Positions 24,595 to 35,370 of a stretch of DNA of 64,000 nt are shown here, piece after piece. The stretch covers positions 1-64,000 of the forward strand of contig DATKZM010000059.1 of assembly GCA_035527975.1 (NCBI GenBank). Direction: 5' to 3'. The DNA comes from DATKZM01 sp035527975. GTDB lineage: Bacteria > Pseudomonadota > Alphaproteobacteria > JAPULJ01. The notes beneath the pieces were generated by a model. It ran no database searches. It worked only from the letters and a program-made list of their open reading frames with translations, and had not been told where the DNA came from. Position numbers and translations under genes: made by a program. The first letter of the stretch is position 1. The number at the start of each line of letters is the position of its first letter.

Positions 24595-24635
24595 GGGCGG
24601 TTATCCGGGCGTTCGGGGCGCGCTAAGTCGTTGAC

Positions 24636-26164
<1,529 letters not shown>

Positions 26165-26165
<1 letters not shown>

Positions 26166-26725
26166 CAGCCGATCCCTTTCATCGCAAGTTGCATTCGTGT
26201 GAGCTTGGTACGCAGCGAGCTGTCGAACATGCGCGATCCGACGCGCACGACCAGCCCACCGAGAATCTCGGGCTCGACGCTCACCTCCACCGCGACCTTG
26301 GCGCCGAGCGTGGATCGCAGCGCTTCGGTGAGCGCCGCCGTCTGCGCGTCGTCGAGCTTGACCGCGCATGTAACCTCGGCCGTCACCTCACCGCGCCGCG
26401 CCGCCAAAAGGCGCAAGAAGGCGGCAATGATCGTTGGCATTGCGAAGAGGCGGCGGTTGTCGGTAACGACGCCGATGAAGCGACGCGTCAATGCGTTCAC
26501 TCCGGCCTTTTCGATCAGGACTTCGACCGCTTTCCATTGGTCGTCGCGGGTGATCAGTGGGCTACGGATCAGACGGCGCAGATCGTCGCTGGCGCTGATC
26601 ATCTCCTGGAGGCCGCGCAGGTCGTCGGCTACCGCGTCGAGGGCTTTCTCACCCTCGCCGAGATCGTATAGCGCGGTCGCATATCGTTGCGCTATGCCGC
26701 CCAGCCCTGACGCCTCAGATGCCAA
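26165..26725 (-). CDS. atpH: ATP synthase delta subunit
   Basis: The 186-residue peripheral-stalk subunit (OSCP homologue) has the N-terminal helical bundle IAQRYATALYDLGEGEKALD and the C-terminal domain VEVSVEPEILGGLVVRVGSRMFDSS. It is the first gene of the F1 operon. F0 genes are not in this window, as usual for alphaproteobacteria, where they are unlinked. Confidence 0.96.
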
Positions 26726-27111
26726 CTGAGAGCTCCTCCAACGACCCTATGATTTGCGATTAACCCGTTGATTTTATTTGGCAACGCCAGATAATCCCAC
26801 GCCGCTCGTCCCCCGCTGGCATGGGCGAGCGTGTGGTAACACGTTCCCCCAACCTTCGCAAGCGAGCGGGGGGTGCGGCGGATGGGCGCGGCGGCGGCAT
26901 TGAGCGCGGCACAGAGCGGCCCAGAGTGGCAAAGTCGGGGATAATTTCGCGGCGCCTGCCGGACAATTCAAGGGCCATGCCGGTTCCGGTAAATTTCCGT
27001 GCATGATGCCACCTCGCGAACTTGGGCCCGCCCCGTCATGCGGCTATAGTACAAATCAGCTCGCCCCGTCAGTTTCCGCGAAACCGCAAAATCGTCCGAA
27101 GGTCCGAGCCA
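26726..27111. other. Divergent intergenic region between atpH and the FHA operon
   Basis: These 386 bp must hold the promoters for atpHAGDC (minus) and the FHA pair (plus). A usable plus-strand promoter is visible at 27022-27050. I could not find a convincing minus-strand -10/-35 pair. The middle is GC-rich and without gene-like frames. Confidence 0.6.
27022..27050 (+). promoter_or_regulatory. Possible promoter of the FHA gene pair
   Basis: TTGGGC (27022-27027) and TATAGT (27045-27050) are 17 bp apart, with the gene start 62 bp further on. The -10 hexamer is the same as in the rplU promoter. The -35 is only a partial match. Confidence 0.4.
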
Positions 27112-29211
27112 ATGCAGACTTATTCGATCGGCCGCTCGAACGACAATGACATCGTGATCCGCGACCATTCCGTGTCGCGCCATCACGCCGAATTGCGCAT
27201 CGAGGATGACGGCAAGGTCCAGCTGGTCGATCTGGGCAGCACCAACGGTGTCTACGTTCAGGGCGACGACGAGGAGTGGGTTCAGGTCCAGCAGGCTTAC
27301 GTGACCGAGATGGAGCGCATCATGATCGGCGGCACGGCGACCACCGTCGCCGCGCTGATCGGTGCTCCTGAAGGCGGGCTCGATCCGGGCACGACCGACG
27401 CCGATCCCGGCCCGGCGCCGGCGCCGGCAGGTCCCGCGCCTGCTGCTCAAGCCGCCCAAGTTCATGCGGCCGAACTGGACGCCCCGCCGACCGACCCCAA
27501 GCCTCTACAACCGGCTCCGCCGCCTACCGCGAATGCACCGGCCGCGGCGGCAAATATCGATCCAGGCTCGCTCAACGCCGGGCATATCCCCGTGAGCGAT
27601 GCGGCTCCGACCCAGACCGATCTGCCGCCGATCGATGCCTCGACCCCTGATGCGCATGCCGATACCGGTCCGGGCGTGCGCTCATACCAGGACTATTTCA
27701 CCGAAAAGCAGACCCAGGACGGCCCGGCCGATGGGGCACCGCCGCCACCACCCGCCGCTCCGCTGCGCCGCCGCCGGCGTCACGGCTGGGTCACCTGGTC
27801 GGCGATCGGCGGCGCCGTGGTGTTGCTCGCCGGGGCGGGCACCTTCGCGGCGATCCAGTACAAGGACAAAATTTTTGGCTCCAAGGCGACCGCCGGTGCG
27901 ACCAAGCAGGGGCCCATCGAGAAGGTGCCGCGCGCCTATTGGTCGGCGACGTTCGGCGGCGCCAAGGACGACCACGCCAACGCCATCCATATCACCGCCA
28001 GCCAGGGTTTCATCGTCGCCGGATACACCACGTCGGCCGGCAAGGGCGGCGAGGACGGCTGGGCGGTGCTGATCGACAAGGACGGCTACAAGGTCAGCGA
28101 GATCACTTACGGCGGCGCCCAGGACGACCGCATCGAGGGCCTCATTCGCACCAATGACGGCAACTACCTCGCCGTCGGCCGCACCAAGTCGAAGGGCAAG
28201 GGCGATTGGGACTTCTGGATCCTGCGGCTCGATCCCACTGGCGCGGTGTTGTGGGAAACGGTGCTTGGCGGCGCCGCCGCCGACATCGCCCGGGGTGCCG
28301 TGTCGCTGCGCGACGGCGGCTTCGTGGTCGCCGGGGAGACGCGCTCCAAGACCAAGAACGCCAGCGCGCGCGGCTGGCTCGTCAAGCTCGATGCCAACGG
28401 CAAGCAGCAATGGGATATGACCGTCGGCAATGCCGCCGGCGACTATCTGATCCGGGCAATCGAACAGACCGCCGAGGGCGGTTTCATCGTCGCCGGCAGT
28501 CATGCGCGCCCCAAGCGCGGCTCCGACATCTGGCTGGCGCGGGTTTCCAAGACGCGCAAGGTGGTCTGGCAGTTCGCCACGCGCGGGCGCGCCGTCGACT
28601 ACGCCAGCGCCGTTTTCGCCAGCCGCCGAGGCACTTTCCTGGTTGCCGCGACCAGCGCCTCGCGCAGCGCCAGCGGCGGCGGCAAGGGCGACGCTTACAT
28701 CTTTGGGCTCACCGCAAAAGGCAAGCGCAAATGGGCCTTTGCCTATGGCGGCCGCAAGGTCGACAGCGTTGACAGTATGGTGCGCGCCTCCGACGGCTTC
28801 ATCCTCTCCGGCTTCACCGAATCGAAAGGCTCGGGCGGCCGCGACCTCTGGGTCATGAAGATCAACAGTGCCGGCCGCCACGAATGGGACAAGACTTTCG
28901 GCGGCACCGGGCTCGACAACGGCGTCGGCGTGCTGGCGCTGCGCGACGGCAGCATCGTCATCGCCGGCAATACGAGCTCGCGCGGCGCCGGCGGCAACGA
29001 TGCCTGGGTGCTCAAGCTCGACAAAGACGGGGTCATCCCCGGTGCCGACGGCCCGGCGGGCGGAAGTACTGTGGGTGGAAGTACTGCGGGCGGCAGCACC
29101 GCGCCCGGAACCAAAGCGACCGAGAAGAAATCGCCGGACAGGAAAGCTCCCGGCAAGAAAACTTCCGGCAAGAAGGCCAAGGGCTCGACCGCCAAAACCA
29201 AGAAACGCTAA
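27112..29211 (+). CDS. FHA-domain transmembrane protein with a seven-repeat beta-propeller-like domain
   Basis: This 699-residue protein has four parts. Residues 1-80 are an FHA domain (GRSNDNDIVI, SVSRHHAEL with Ser22/Arg23, DLGSTNGVYV) that should bind phosphothreonine peptides. Residues 85-222 are a Pro/Ala-rich linker. Residues 226-249 are one membrane helix after an Arg-rich stop (RRRRRH). Residues 275-640 hold seven repeats of about 50 residues with the pattern W-x-x-x-x-GG...D-x...G-F-I-V-A-G...D-x-W-v-x-k-l-d-x-x-G. Seven such units suggest a seven-bladed propeller. The tail is Lys/Thr-rich. The orientation predicts a cytosolic FHA domain and an extracytoplasmic propeller. A second FHA protein follows after 6 bp. 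Confidence 0.75.
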   Translation: MQTYSIGRSNDNDIVIRDHSVSRHHAELRIEDDGKVQLVDLGSTNGVYVQGDDEEWVQVQQAYVTEMERIMIGGTATTVAALIGAPEGGLDPGTTDADPGPAPAPAGPAPAAQAAQVHAAELDAPPTDPKPLQPAPPPTANAPAAAANIDPGSLNAGHIPVSDAAPTQTDLPPIDASTPDAHADTGPGVRSYQDYFTEKQTQDGPADGAPPPPPAAPLRRRRRHGWVTWSAIGGAVVLLAGAGTFAAIQYKDKIFGSKATAGATKQGPIEKVPRAYWSATFGGAKDDHANAIHITASQGFIVAGYTTSAGKGGEDGWAVLIDKDGYKVSEITYGGAQDDRIEGLIRTNDGNYLAVGRTKSKGKGDWDFWILRLDPTGAVLWETVLGGAAADIARGAVSLRDGGFVVAGETRSKTKNASARGWLVKLDANGKQQWDMTVGNAAGDYLIRAIEQTAEGGFIVAGSHARPKRGSDIWLARVSKTRKVVWQFATRGRAVDYASAVFASRRGTFLVAATSASRSASGGGKGDAYIFGLTAKGKRKWAFAYGGRKVDSVDSMVRASDGFILSGFTESKGSGGRDLWVMKINSAGRHEWDKTFGGTGLDNGVGVLALRDGSIVIAGNTSSRGAGGNDAWVLKLDKDGVIPGADGPAGGSTVGGSTAGGSTAPGTKATEKKSPDRKAPGKKTSGKKAKGSTAKTKKR

Positions 29212-29217
29212 GGCTCG

Positions 29218-29919
29218 ATGACAAGCTACAAGATCGGTCGCGGCAGCGAGAACGACATTGTGATCGACGATGCGTCGATCTCGCGCATCCATGCCGAGCT
29301 CACCTCATTGCCGGACGGTCGCTTCGCGGTCCGCGATTTGGGCAGCAGCAACGGCACCATGGTGCAGGGCCCCGATGGCTGGGAGATGGTTCACGAAGGG
29401 ACCGTGGAGCACGACCAGCCGATCCGCCTGGGCAAGCGCGTGGGGACGCCTGACGAGTTGGTGGCCCTGGGCGGCACATCGCTGACCGATGTCGAGGCGG
29501 ACGACCCGCGCCGCGAGCGCTACGCGGCCTCCACCGACACCAAGGAGCCGGCCGCGGCGACCGCCGAACGCGCCGCCGTCGTCAGCGCCTCGGCCTTGCC
29601 TCGATGGGTGGTCCCGGCCGCGGCGGGCGGCGGCGGGCTGGTGTTGATCGCAATCGTCGTGGTGGTCCTGTTGCTGGGGCCGTTGGGCGGCGCCTCTTCG
29701 TCCGATTTTGTGCGCAGCTGCTCGCTGCATATCGGCTCGCAGGCCCGCTGCAAGTGCTGGGCCGATGCGCTGAGCGACCGGATGTCAGGCCAGGACTTTG
29801 TCGAACTCACCGCGGCGATCCGCAAACGCGACTGGCAGACCGCCATGCCACCGGCGCTGCGCGAGAAGTTCACCGCGATCCAGCCGGCGATCGCAGCTAA
29901 ATGCGGGGCACTCAACTAA
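29218..29919 (+). CDS. FHA-domain membrane protein with short Cys-containing tail
   Basis: The 233-residue protein has an N-terminal FHA domain (GRGSENDIVI, SISRIHAEL, DLGSSNGTMV; residues 6-50). An acidic-to-neutral linker, one membrane helix (about 130-157) and a C-terminal 75-residue domain follow. That domain contains four cysteines (CSLHIGSQARCKCW, plus one near the end). It could be a small disulfide-bonded extracytoplasmic domain. It is 6 bp downstream of the larger FHA protein and shares its FHA pattern, so the two are likely paralogous partners. The 3' end overlaps the convergent hydrolase gene by 8 bp. Confidence 0.75.
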   Translation: MTSYKIGRGSENDIVIDDASISRIHAELTSLPDGRFAVRDLGSSNGTMVQGPDGWEMVHEGTVEHDQPIRLGKRVGTPDELVALGGTSLTDVEADDPRRERYAASTDTKEPAAATAERAAVVSASALPRWVVPAAAGGGGLVLIAIVVVVLLLGPLGGASSSDFVRSCSLHIGSQARCKCWADALSDRMSGQDFVELTAAIRKRDWQTAMPPALREKFTAIQPAIAAKCGALN

Positions 29920-30640
29920 CCGTTTTTCGCGCGCGCGCCGAGGCCACCTCATAGCGGTGGCCGTGATCGAAGCCACCGTCCTTCAGGAAGGCCACCACCT
30001 GATGCATCACCCGCGGGTGCTGGCACATGATGGTGTGATTGGCCGGCAGGGCGATGAAGTCCGCCATACCCTCCAGATAAGTGTTCTCAACCTCGACCGT
30101 GCCGTCATTGGGCACGTCGGGAGCGAGGACGCGGTTTACATAGGCAATCGGATTGAGAAGGTGCCAGCGTGTCGTCCCCGCGATCACGCCGATCTCCGCC
30201 TTTGGCACGCCGAGCGTCGCCAGATAAGGCGAGCCGATGACGAGATCGCCGGCCGCCGGGCCGAAATACCAGCTCGTGAGCGGCCGGTGACCGAAATGGC
30301 TGAGCACGCCCGCGCCCTTGTTCGGCGAGCCGATCATGACGATGCGGCCAAGCTCGAATGGCGGCCGGTCCAAGAGCGCGCCGCGGATCAGTATCCCGCC
30401 CATCGAATGCCCGACCATGTGGACCTTGCGGCCGCCGTCGGCCCAACGCCCGAGGTCGCCGATCAGCATCTTCGTCAGCGTCGCCACCCCATGTCTGGTG
30501 CTTGGGTAGTTGTACGTCGCAACGTCAAATCCGGCGCGCCGGAGATACGATTTCATGCGCCAGAAGACGATCGATGAGCGGCCGAGACCATGAATGAGCA
30601 CCACGAGATCTCGGCGCTTGGTCGCCGATATGTCGTTCAT
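29912..30640 (-). CDS. Alpha/beta-hydrolase fold lipase/esterase-like protein
   Basis: The 242-residue protein has the oxyanion region VVLIHGLGRSS (13-23) and the nucleophile elbow GHSMGG (77-82, Ser79), with Asp (NDGTVEVENT) and His (NHTIMCQHP) candidates downstream. The sequence resembles small PGAP1/triacylglycerol-lipase-type hydrolases. Its start overlaps the acyltransferase stop by 4 bp, which suggests a linked lipid role. No signal peptide is present. Confidence 0.82.
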   Translation of the reverse strand: MNDISATKRRDLVVLIHGLGRSSIVFWRMKSYLRRAGFDVATYNYPSTRHGVATLTKMLIGDLGRWADGGRKVHMVGHSMGGILIRGALLDRPPFELGRIVMIGSPNKGAGVLSHFGHRPLTSWYFGPAAGDLVIGSPYLATLGVPKAEIGVIAGTTRWHLLNPIAYVNRVLAPDVPNDGTVEVENTYLEGMADFIALPANHTIMCQHPRVMHQVVAFLKDGGFDHGHRYEVASARARKTVS

Positions 30641-32079
30641 TGGGCGGCGGCCTTGCCGGTGTGCTGGTCGAGATGGGCGATCGCGTTCGCATAGACGCGC
30701 AGCAGCGCCAGCTTGGCGGCGACCGGGCGATAGCCGTCGGCATCCAACCGGATCAGCCTGCGGGCGGTCAACATGCGCAGTCCCTCGTCGATCGCGGCCT
30801 CGGCGCCACGGCGCGGACTATAGACGTGCGCACCGGCCGCCTCCAGCCGCGCCGCGCGTTTGAGTGCGCGTTTCTTGATTTCGGCTGCCGGCACCGCCTG
30901 CTTCGGCGTCTCGGTCAGAACCGCGGCAATCAGCCCGCTCGGCAACACCGGGATCGCCGCGGCGACCCCGGCCATCAGATCGTCGCCCAGCCGGGCAACC
31001 CAGCGAAACCGCTCGGCTTTGGGAAGGGCGCGCAAATCGACGTCATGCTGGGCGAGCCATGCTTTGAGGGACACCGGCGTGGCGAAGTTGGCGACCGCGT
31101 AACCGAAGGGGCTCCGCCGCCCGCGCAGCTTGATCCACAGGATCTCGGCGATGAACATGAGGGACAGCCGCAGCACAAAGCCATCGCCCTTATTCTTCAA
31201 TGCGACGTCGCGGTCGGTGACCAGGTTCCATTCCTCGGGCACGCGGTCGTAATTGACGCCGATCGGCATGAAGATGATGTCGCGCGCACCGTCTTTGTCG
31301 AATGTATTGGTCATATAGTCGAGCAGGCCCAGCTTGGCCGGCTGCAACCTGCCGTCGCGCGACAGCGCGCCTTCGGGGAAGACGGCTTGGGTCACCCGCG
31401 CCTCGGTCGCGAGTTGGACATAGCGCTCCAAGAGCCGCCGGTAGAGAGGATCATTGGAATCGCGCCGCACGAAGTAAGCGCCGGCGCTGCGCATCAGCTG
31501 CTGGAACGGCCAGTGCCGCGCCCATTCGCCGACGCCAAACGAAAGCGTCGTGTTGCCGGCGGCCAGATAGCTCACCAGCACATAGTCGATGTTGCTGCGG
31601 TGGTTGATGAAAAAGACGGCGCTGTGGTCCGAGCCCACATTCGCCAGCGCCGCGCCGTCCTGATAGCCGAGCCGCACGCGGTAGAGCGATCGCATGAAGG
31701 TCCGCGCCGCCAGGTAGCCGAACCGAAAATAGAAGTAGGGGTTGAACGCCGGCACGATCTCATGGGCGTAGGCCGCAACCTCGGCGCGCACCGTCCCGAT
31801 CGGCACGCCGCGCGCTTCGGCCGTCTCCTCCGCGAGCTCGACGATCTTGGGATCGTTGGCCAGCCGGTCGGCCAGGAATTCGCGCCGCGTCAGCTGGAAT
31901 GGCGGCATCTCCAACTGGAGCTTGGGATTGAGCGCCGCCACGACCTTGCGCCGGCGCGCACGCAGCGCCGCCCGCCCCAACGGCAGCAACACGAACCCCC
32001 ATAGCCCGAGCGCCGCGAGCACGATAAGCGGCACGAACAACCACCAGGACAGCGACAGCGATCCCGACATGGCGGACAT
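30637..32079 (-). CDS. Glycerol-3-phosphate acyltransferase-like (PlsB/PlsC superfamily)
   Basis: The 480-residue protein has an N-terminal membrane helix (9-31), then the acyltransferase motifs: NHRSNIDYVL (H-X4-D, His160/Asp165), a second block around FVRRDSNDPLYR, and FPEGALSRDGRLQPAKLGLL (the substrate-binding FPEG-type block). It should transfer acyl chains to glycerol-3-phosphate or a related acceptor. It is shorter than E. coli PlsB. It is coupled to the downstream hydrolase. Exact acceptor unknown. Confidence 0.82.
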   Translation of the reverse strand: MSAMSGSLSLSWWLFVPLIVLAALGLWGFVLLPLGRAALRARRRKVVAALNPKLQLEMPPFQLTRREFLADRLANDPKIVELAEETAEARGVPIGTVRAEVAAYAHEIVPAFNPYFYFRFGYLAARTFMRSLYRVRLGYQDGAALANVGSDHSAVFFINHRSNIDYVLVSYLAAGNTTLSFGVGEWARHWPFQQLMRSAGAYFVRRDSNDPLYRRLLERYVQLATEARVTQAVFPEGALSRDGRLQPAKLGLLDYMTNTFDKDGARDIIFMPIGVNYDRVPEEWNLVTDRDVALKNKGDGFVLRLSLMFIAEILWIKLRGRRSPFGYAVANFATPVSLKAWLAQHDVDLRALPKAERFRWVARLGDDLMAGVAAAIPVLPSGLIAAVLTETPKQAVPAAEIKKRALKRAARLEAAGAHVYSPRRGAEAAIDEGLRMLTARRLIRLDADGYRPVAAKLALLRVYANAIAHLDQHTGKAAAQ

Positions 32080-32160
32080 CCTCCCCGACCACGGAGATTA
32101 GCATATCGTTGGCCCGCTGCGAGCCATCGCGCTCCGCGCCATCCCCTATCCCCGCCGTCA

Positions 32161-32253
32161 CTCCCGCGCCCTTCGACGGGCTCATGAGCGGGAGCCCAGG
32201 GAAGCCGGAAAGATTGGCGCATTCGATCTCCGGATTCCCGCTTTTGCGGGAAT
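32161..32253. repeat. Intergenic palindromes between priA and the acyltransferase
   Basis: ATTCCCGC-TTTT-GCGGGAAT (32234-32253) is a perfect 8-bp hairpin. Upstream, CTCCCGC (32161) and a GCGGGAG near 32179 form another pair. They belong to the same class of GC-rich REP-like elements as those at 12259 and 44431. Confidence 0.65.
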
Positions 32254-32319
32254 GACGCCTTTGGGTTATACGCCGACGTTCATTCCGAATCAGCGCTGAA
32301 CGCAATCTCAAATACGATC

Positions 32320-34566
32320 TTAGAGAAAATTATACGGGTCGATATCGACTTTGATGCGCACACCCGACGGCACTTTTACTGCCGAGAGCCACTGCCGGAC
32401 GTATGGTTGCAGCCGCACATCGCGCCCAGCCTTGACGAGAAAACGTTGCCGATGCCGTCCGCGCAACGTGGCCAGGGGCGCGGGCGCGGGCCCCAGCACC
32501 TGGATGCCGTCGACACGCGGCGATTTGCGCGCCAGCAGGCGCGCCGTATCCTCCACGCGCGCGGCATTCGGCCCGGAAATCACCAGCGCGGCCAGGCGTC
32601 CGTACGGCGGAAGGTGCGCGGCCTGCCGCGCCGCCTTCTCTTCGGCAATGAAGCGTTCGCGGTCGCCTGCGGCCATCGCCCGCATCACACCGTGCTCGGG
32701 CATGTAGGTCTGCAAGAGCACCCGGCCCGGCCGCTCGGCGCGGCCGGCGCGGCCGGCGACCTGCAACAGCAGCTGAAAGGTGCGCTCGGCCGCCCGCGGA
32801 TCGCCGCCGGCGAGCCCCAGATCCGCATCGACCACGCCGACCAGGGTCAGCATCGGGAAGTGATGGCCCTTGGCCATGATCTGCGTGCCGATCAGGATGT
32901 CGATCTCCTGGTCCTGGATCTTGCGCACCAACTCGGCCGCGGCCTCCGGTCCTCGGATCGTGTCGCTCGCCACCACGGTGACGACCGCCTCAGGGAAGAG
33001 TGCCGCAGCCTCCTCGGCGACCCGCTCGACCCCGGGACCGCAGGCGACCAGCGTGCCCTCGGCCTCACATTCCGGGCACTGGGGCGGCGGCCGCATCGAA
33101 TGGCCGCAATGGTGGCATGCGAGCCGTCCGGCGAGACGGTGCTCGACCAGCCAGGCAGTGCAGCGCGGGCATTCGATGCGATGCCCGCAGGCGCGGCAGA
33201 GCGTGAGCGGCGCATAGCCCCGCCGGTTCAGGAACAACATCGCCTGCTCGCCCGCCGCCAGCGTTTCGCTGAGCGCCTCGGTCAGCGCCGGCGACAGCCA
33301 TTTGCCGCGCGGCGGCGGCGTGCGCCGCATGTCGACCAGGGTCACTACCGGCAACTCCGCGACCCCGTGCCGTTCTGGAAGATGGAGGCGGCGATATCGT
33401 CCGGCATCGACATTCGCCACCGTCTCCAGCGACGGGGTGGCGGAGACCAGGACGATCGGGATCTCGCCCAACTGCGCACGCACCACGGCCATGTCGCGGG
33501 CGTGGTAGACGACGCCGTCCTCCTGCTTGAACGAGGTATCATGTTCTTCGTCGATGACGATCAGGCCGAGATCGGCGTAAGGCAGGAAAAGCGCCGAACG
33601 CGCGCCGACCACGACCTTCACCTTGCCCTCGGCAACGGCGCGCCAGACCCGCCGCCGTTCGGGCCGCGACATCTCCGAATGCCAGGTCGCGGGCGCCGCG
33701 CCGAACCGCTCGGTAAAACGCGCGAACCACTGCGCGCTCATGGCGATCTCCGGCAGCATCACGGCGACCTGCCGCCCGGCGGTCAGAGCCTCGGCGATTG
33801 CCTCGAAATAGACCTCCGTCTTGCCCGAGCCCGTCACCCCGTCGACCAGGCTGACGTTGAAGCCGCCAGCGCGCAGATCGTCGATCAATTCCGCCGCCGC
33901 CATCGCCTGGTCGGCCGAAAGGGTGGGGCCGGGCCGATTTGGGTCAGGCTGGGGCGGCGGCGCCGGCCGCAGCAGGACGACGATGAGCAGTCCCGCCGCG
34001 ACCAGCCCCTTCACCACGCCCGGCGTCACCCCGGCCTCGCGGGCAAGCTCCGATGCGGGGCGGGGCGGGGCGTCCGTCAGCACCGCCAGCACCCGCCGGC
34101 GCGCGGGCGTCAGCCGAATGCCGGCCTCCTCGGGATCGATCTCGCTGCGCATATAGGCAGTGATCGGCCGCGGCGGATCGAGCGCTTCGGTCACGCTCAT
34201 TACCATGCGCAGCACCGCGCCCGGCGGCTGCACCGTGTAGCGCGCCACCCAATCGACGAAGGCGCGCGAAACCTCGGGCAGCAACGGCGCCTCGGGCAAC
34301 GCGCTTACGTCGCGCAACTTGGCTTCGTCGACGCCGCCTTCGGGCGCGCCCCAGACAACACCCAGTACCTTGCGGCCACCGAGCGGCGCTTCGACGAATG
34401 TGCCTGGCGGCAGCGGCTCGCCTGGCGGCAAGCGGTAGTCGTAGGCGCCCCATAGCGGCAACGGCAAAAGCACGCTCGCCCGGGCAAGCGATTCGGTTTC
34501 GCTGCCGTCTTGCACGGCTTCGCCGACATCTGCGGTCGGAGATCGGGTGGTATGGGGAACGGCCAT
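32320..34566 (-). CDS. priA: Primosomal protein N' (replication restart helicase PriA)
   Basis: A 748-residue superfamily 2 helicase that reloads the replisome at stalled forks. It contains Walker A GVTGSGKTEVYF, the Walker B VIDEEHD and the zinc-binding cysteine cluster (CRACGHRIEC...CHHCGH...CPEC). The C-terminal end VRIKVDIDPYNFL is typical. The start at 34566 (MAVPHTTRSP) is chosen because the frame continues upstream only as antisense of fsa. Confidence 0.95.
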   Translation of the reverse strand: MAVPHTTRSPTADVGEAVQDGSETESLARASVLLPLPLWGAYDYRLPPGEPLPPGTFVEAPLGGRKVLGVVWGAPEGGVDEAKLRDVSALPEAPLLPEVSRAFVDWVARYTVQPPGAVLRMVMSVTEALDPPRPITAYMRSEIDPEEAGIRLTPARRRVLAVLTDAPPRPASELAREAGVTPGVVKGLVAAGLLIVVLLRPAPPPQPDPNRPGPTLSADQAMAAAELIDDLRAGGFNVSLVDGVTGSGKTEVYFEAIAEALTAGRQVAVMLPEIAMSAQWFARFTERFGAAPATWHSEMSRPERRRVWRAVAEGKVKVVVGARSALFLPYADLGLIVIDEEHDTSFKQEDGVVYHARDMAVVRAQLGEIPIVLVSATPSLETVANVDAGRYRRLHLPERHGVAELPVVTLVDMRRTPPPRGKWLSPALTEALSETLAAGEQAMLFLNRRGYAPLTLCRACGHRIECPRCTAWLVEHRLAGRLACHHCGHSMRPPPQCPECEAEGTLVACGPGVERVAEEAAALFPEAVVTVVASDTIRGPEAAAELVRKIQDQEIDILIGTQIMAKGHHFPMLTLVGVVDADLGLAGGDPRAAERTFQLLLQVAGRAGRAERPGRVLLQTYMPEHGVMRAMAAGDRERFIAEEKAARQAAHLPPYGRLAALVISGPNAARVEDTARLLARKSPRVDGIQVLGPAPAPLATLRGRHRQRFLVKAGRDVRLQPYVRQWLSAVKVPSGVRIKVDIDPYNFL

Positions 34567-34674
34567 GCGGTATAAACTAGCGAAGCCGCGCGTGCGCGGC
34601 CAGAAACGCCCGTCGGCCAGGCACCGAGTCCAGGAATTGCCAGATACGGGATATGGAAGAGTGAAGCAGCAGCA

Positions 34675-35370
34675 ATGAAGTTCTTCATCGATACGGCCGA
34701 CCTGAACGAAATCCGCGAGCTCGCCGCGACGGGCCTGCTCGATGGCGTAACGACCAACCCGACGCTGATCGCCAAATCGGGCGGCGATTTTCTCGAGGTC
34801 GTCGAGGAAATCTGCCGGATCGTGCCCGGCGACGTCAGCGCCGAGGTTGCGGCGACCGACTTTCACACGATGCTGCGCGAGGGCCAGAAGCTTTCGCGCA
34901 TCGCGGGCAATGTGGTGGTCAAGGTGCCGCTCACCATGGACGGGCTGAAGACCTGCAAGGCGCTCAGCGTCGACGGCACGAAGGTGAATGTCACGCTCTG
35001 CTTTTCGGCGGCGCAGGCAATCCTCGCCGCGAAGGCCGGCGCCACTTACGTCTCGCCCTTCGTCGGCCGGCTCGACGATATCGGCACCGACGGCATGGCG
35101 CTGATCGCCGATATCGTGGATATCTACGAGAATTATCCAGCGATCGAGACGGAAGTCCTCGTCGCCTCGATCCGCCATCCGATGCATTTGGTGGAAGCGG
35201 CGAAGATGGGCGCGCACGTTGCCACACTTCCGCCCGATGTTATCCGCAAACTGTTTGCTCATCCGCTGACCGACCAGGGCCTTGCGGCCTTCACGGCGGA
35301 TTGGGAAAAGACCGGGCAATCGATCCTTGAACCATCGGCGGAAAAGCAAAGCCGTGACGGGACCCAGTAG
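34675..35370 (+). CDS. fsa: Fructose-6-phosphate aldolase / transaldolase (TalC/FSA family)
   Basis: A 231-residue class I aldolase of the small transaldolase subfamily. It begins MKFFIDTADLNEIRELAATG and has GVTTNPTLIAKSG, VVVKVPLTMDGLK (Schiff-base Lys) and TYVSPFVGRLDDIG. Proteobacterial members may act as transaldolase or fructose-6-phosphate aldolase; the sequence alone does not decide. It is divergent from priA and overlaps the DUF484 gene by 17 bp. Confidence 0.92.
   Translation: MKFFIDTADLNEIRELAATGLLDGVTTNPTLIAKSGGDFLEVVEEICRIVPGDVSAEVAATDFHTMLREGQKLSRIAGNVVVKVPLTMDGLKTCKALSVDGTKVNVTLCFSAAQAILAAKAGATYVSPFVGRLDDIGTDGMALIADIVDIYENYPAIETEVLVASIRHPMHLVEAAKMGAHVATLPPDVIRKLFAHPLTDQGLAAFTADWEKTGQSILEPSAEKQSRDGTQ

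Noticed and set aside
26757..26784. TTGCCA with TAATCG as a promoter for atpH
   Set aside because: The -10 hexamer matches the consensus too poorly to support a call.
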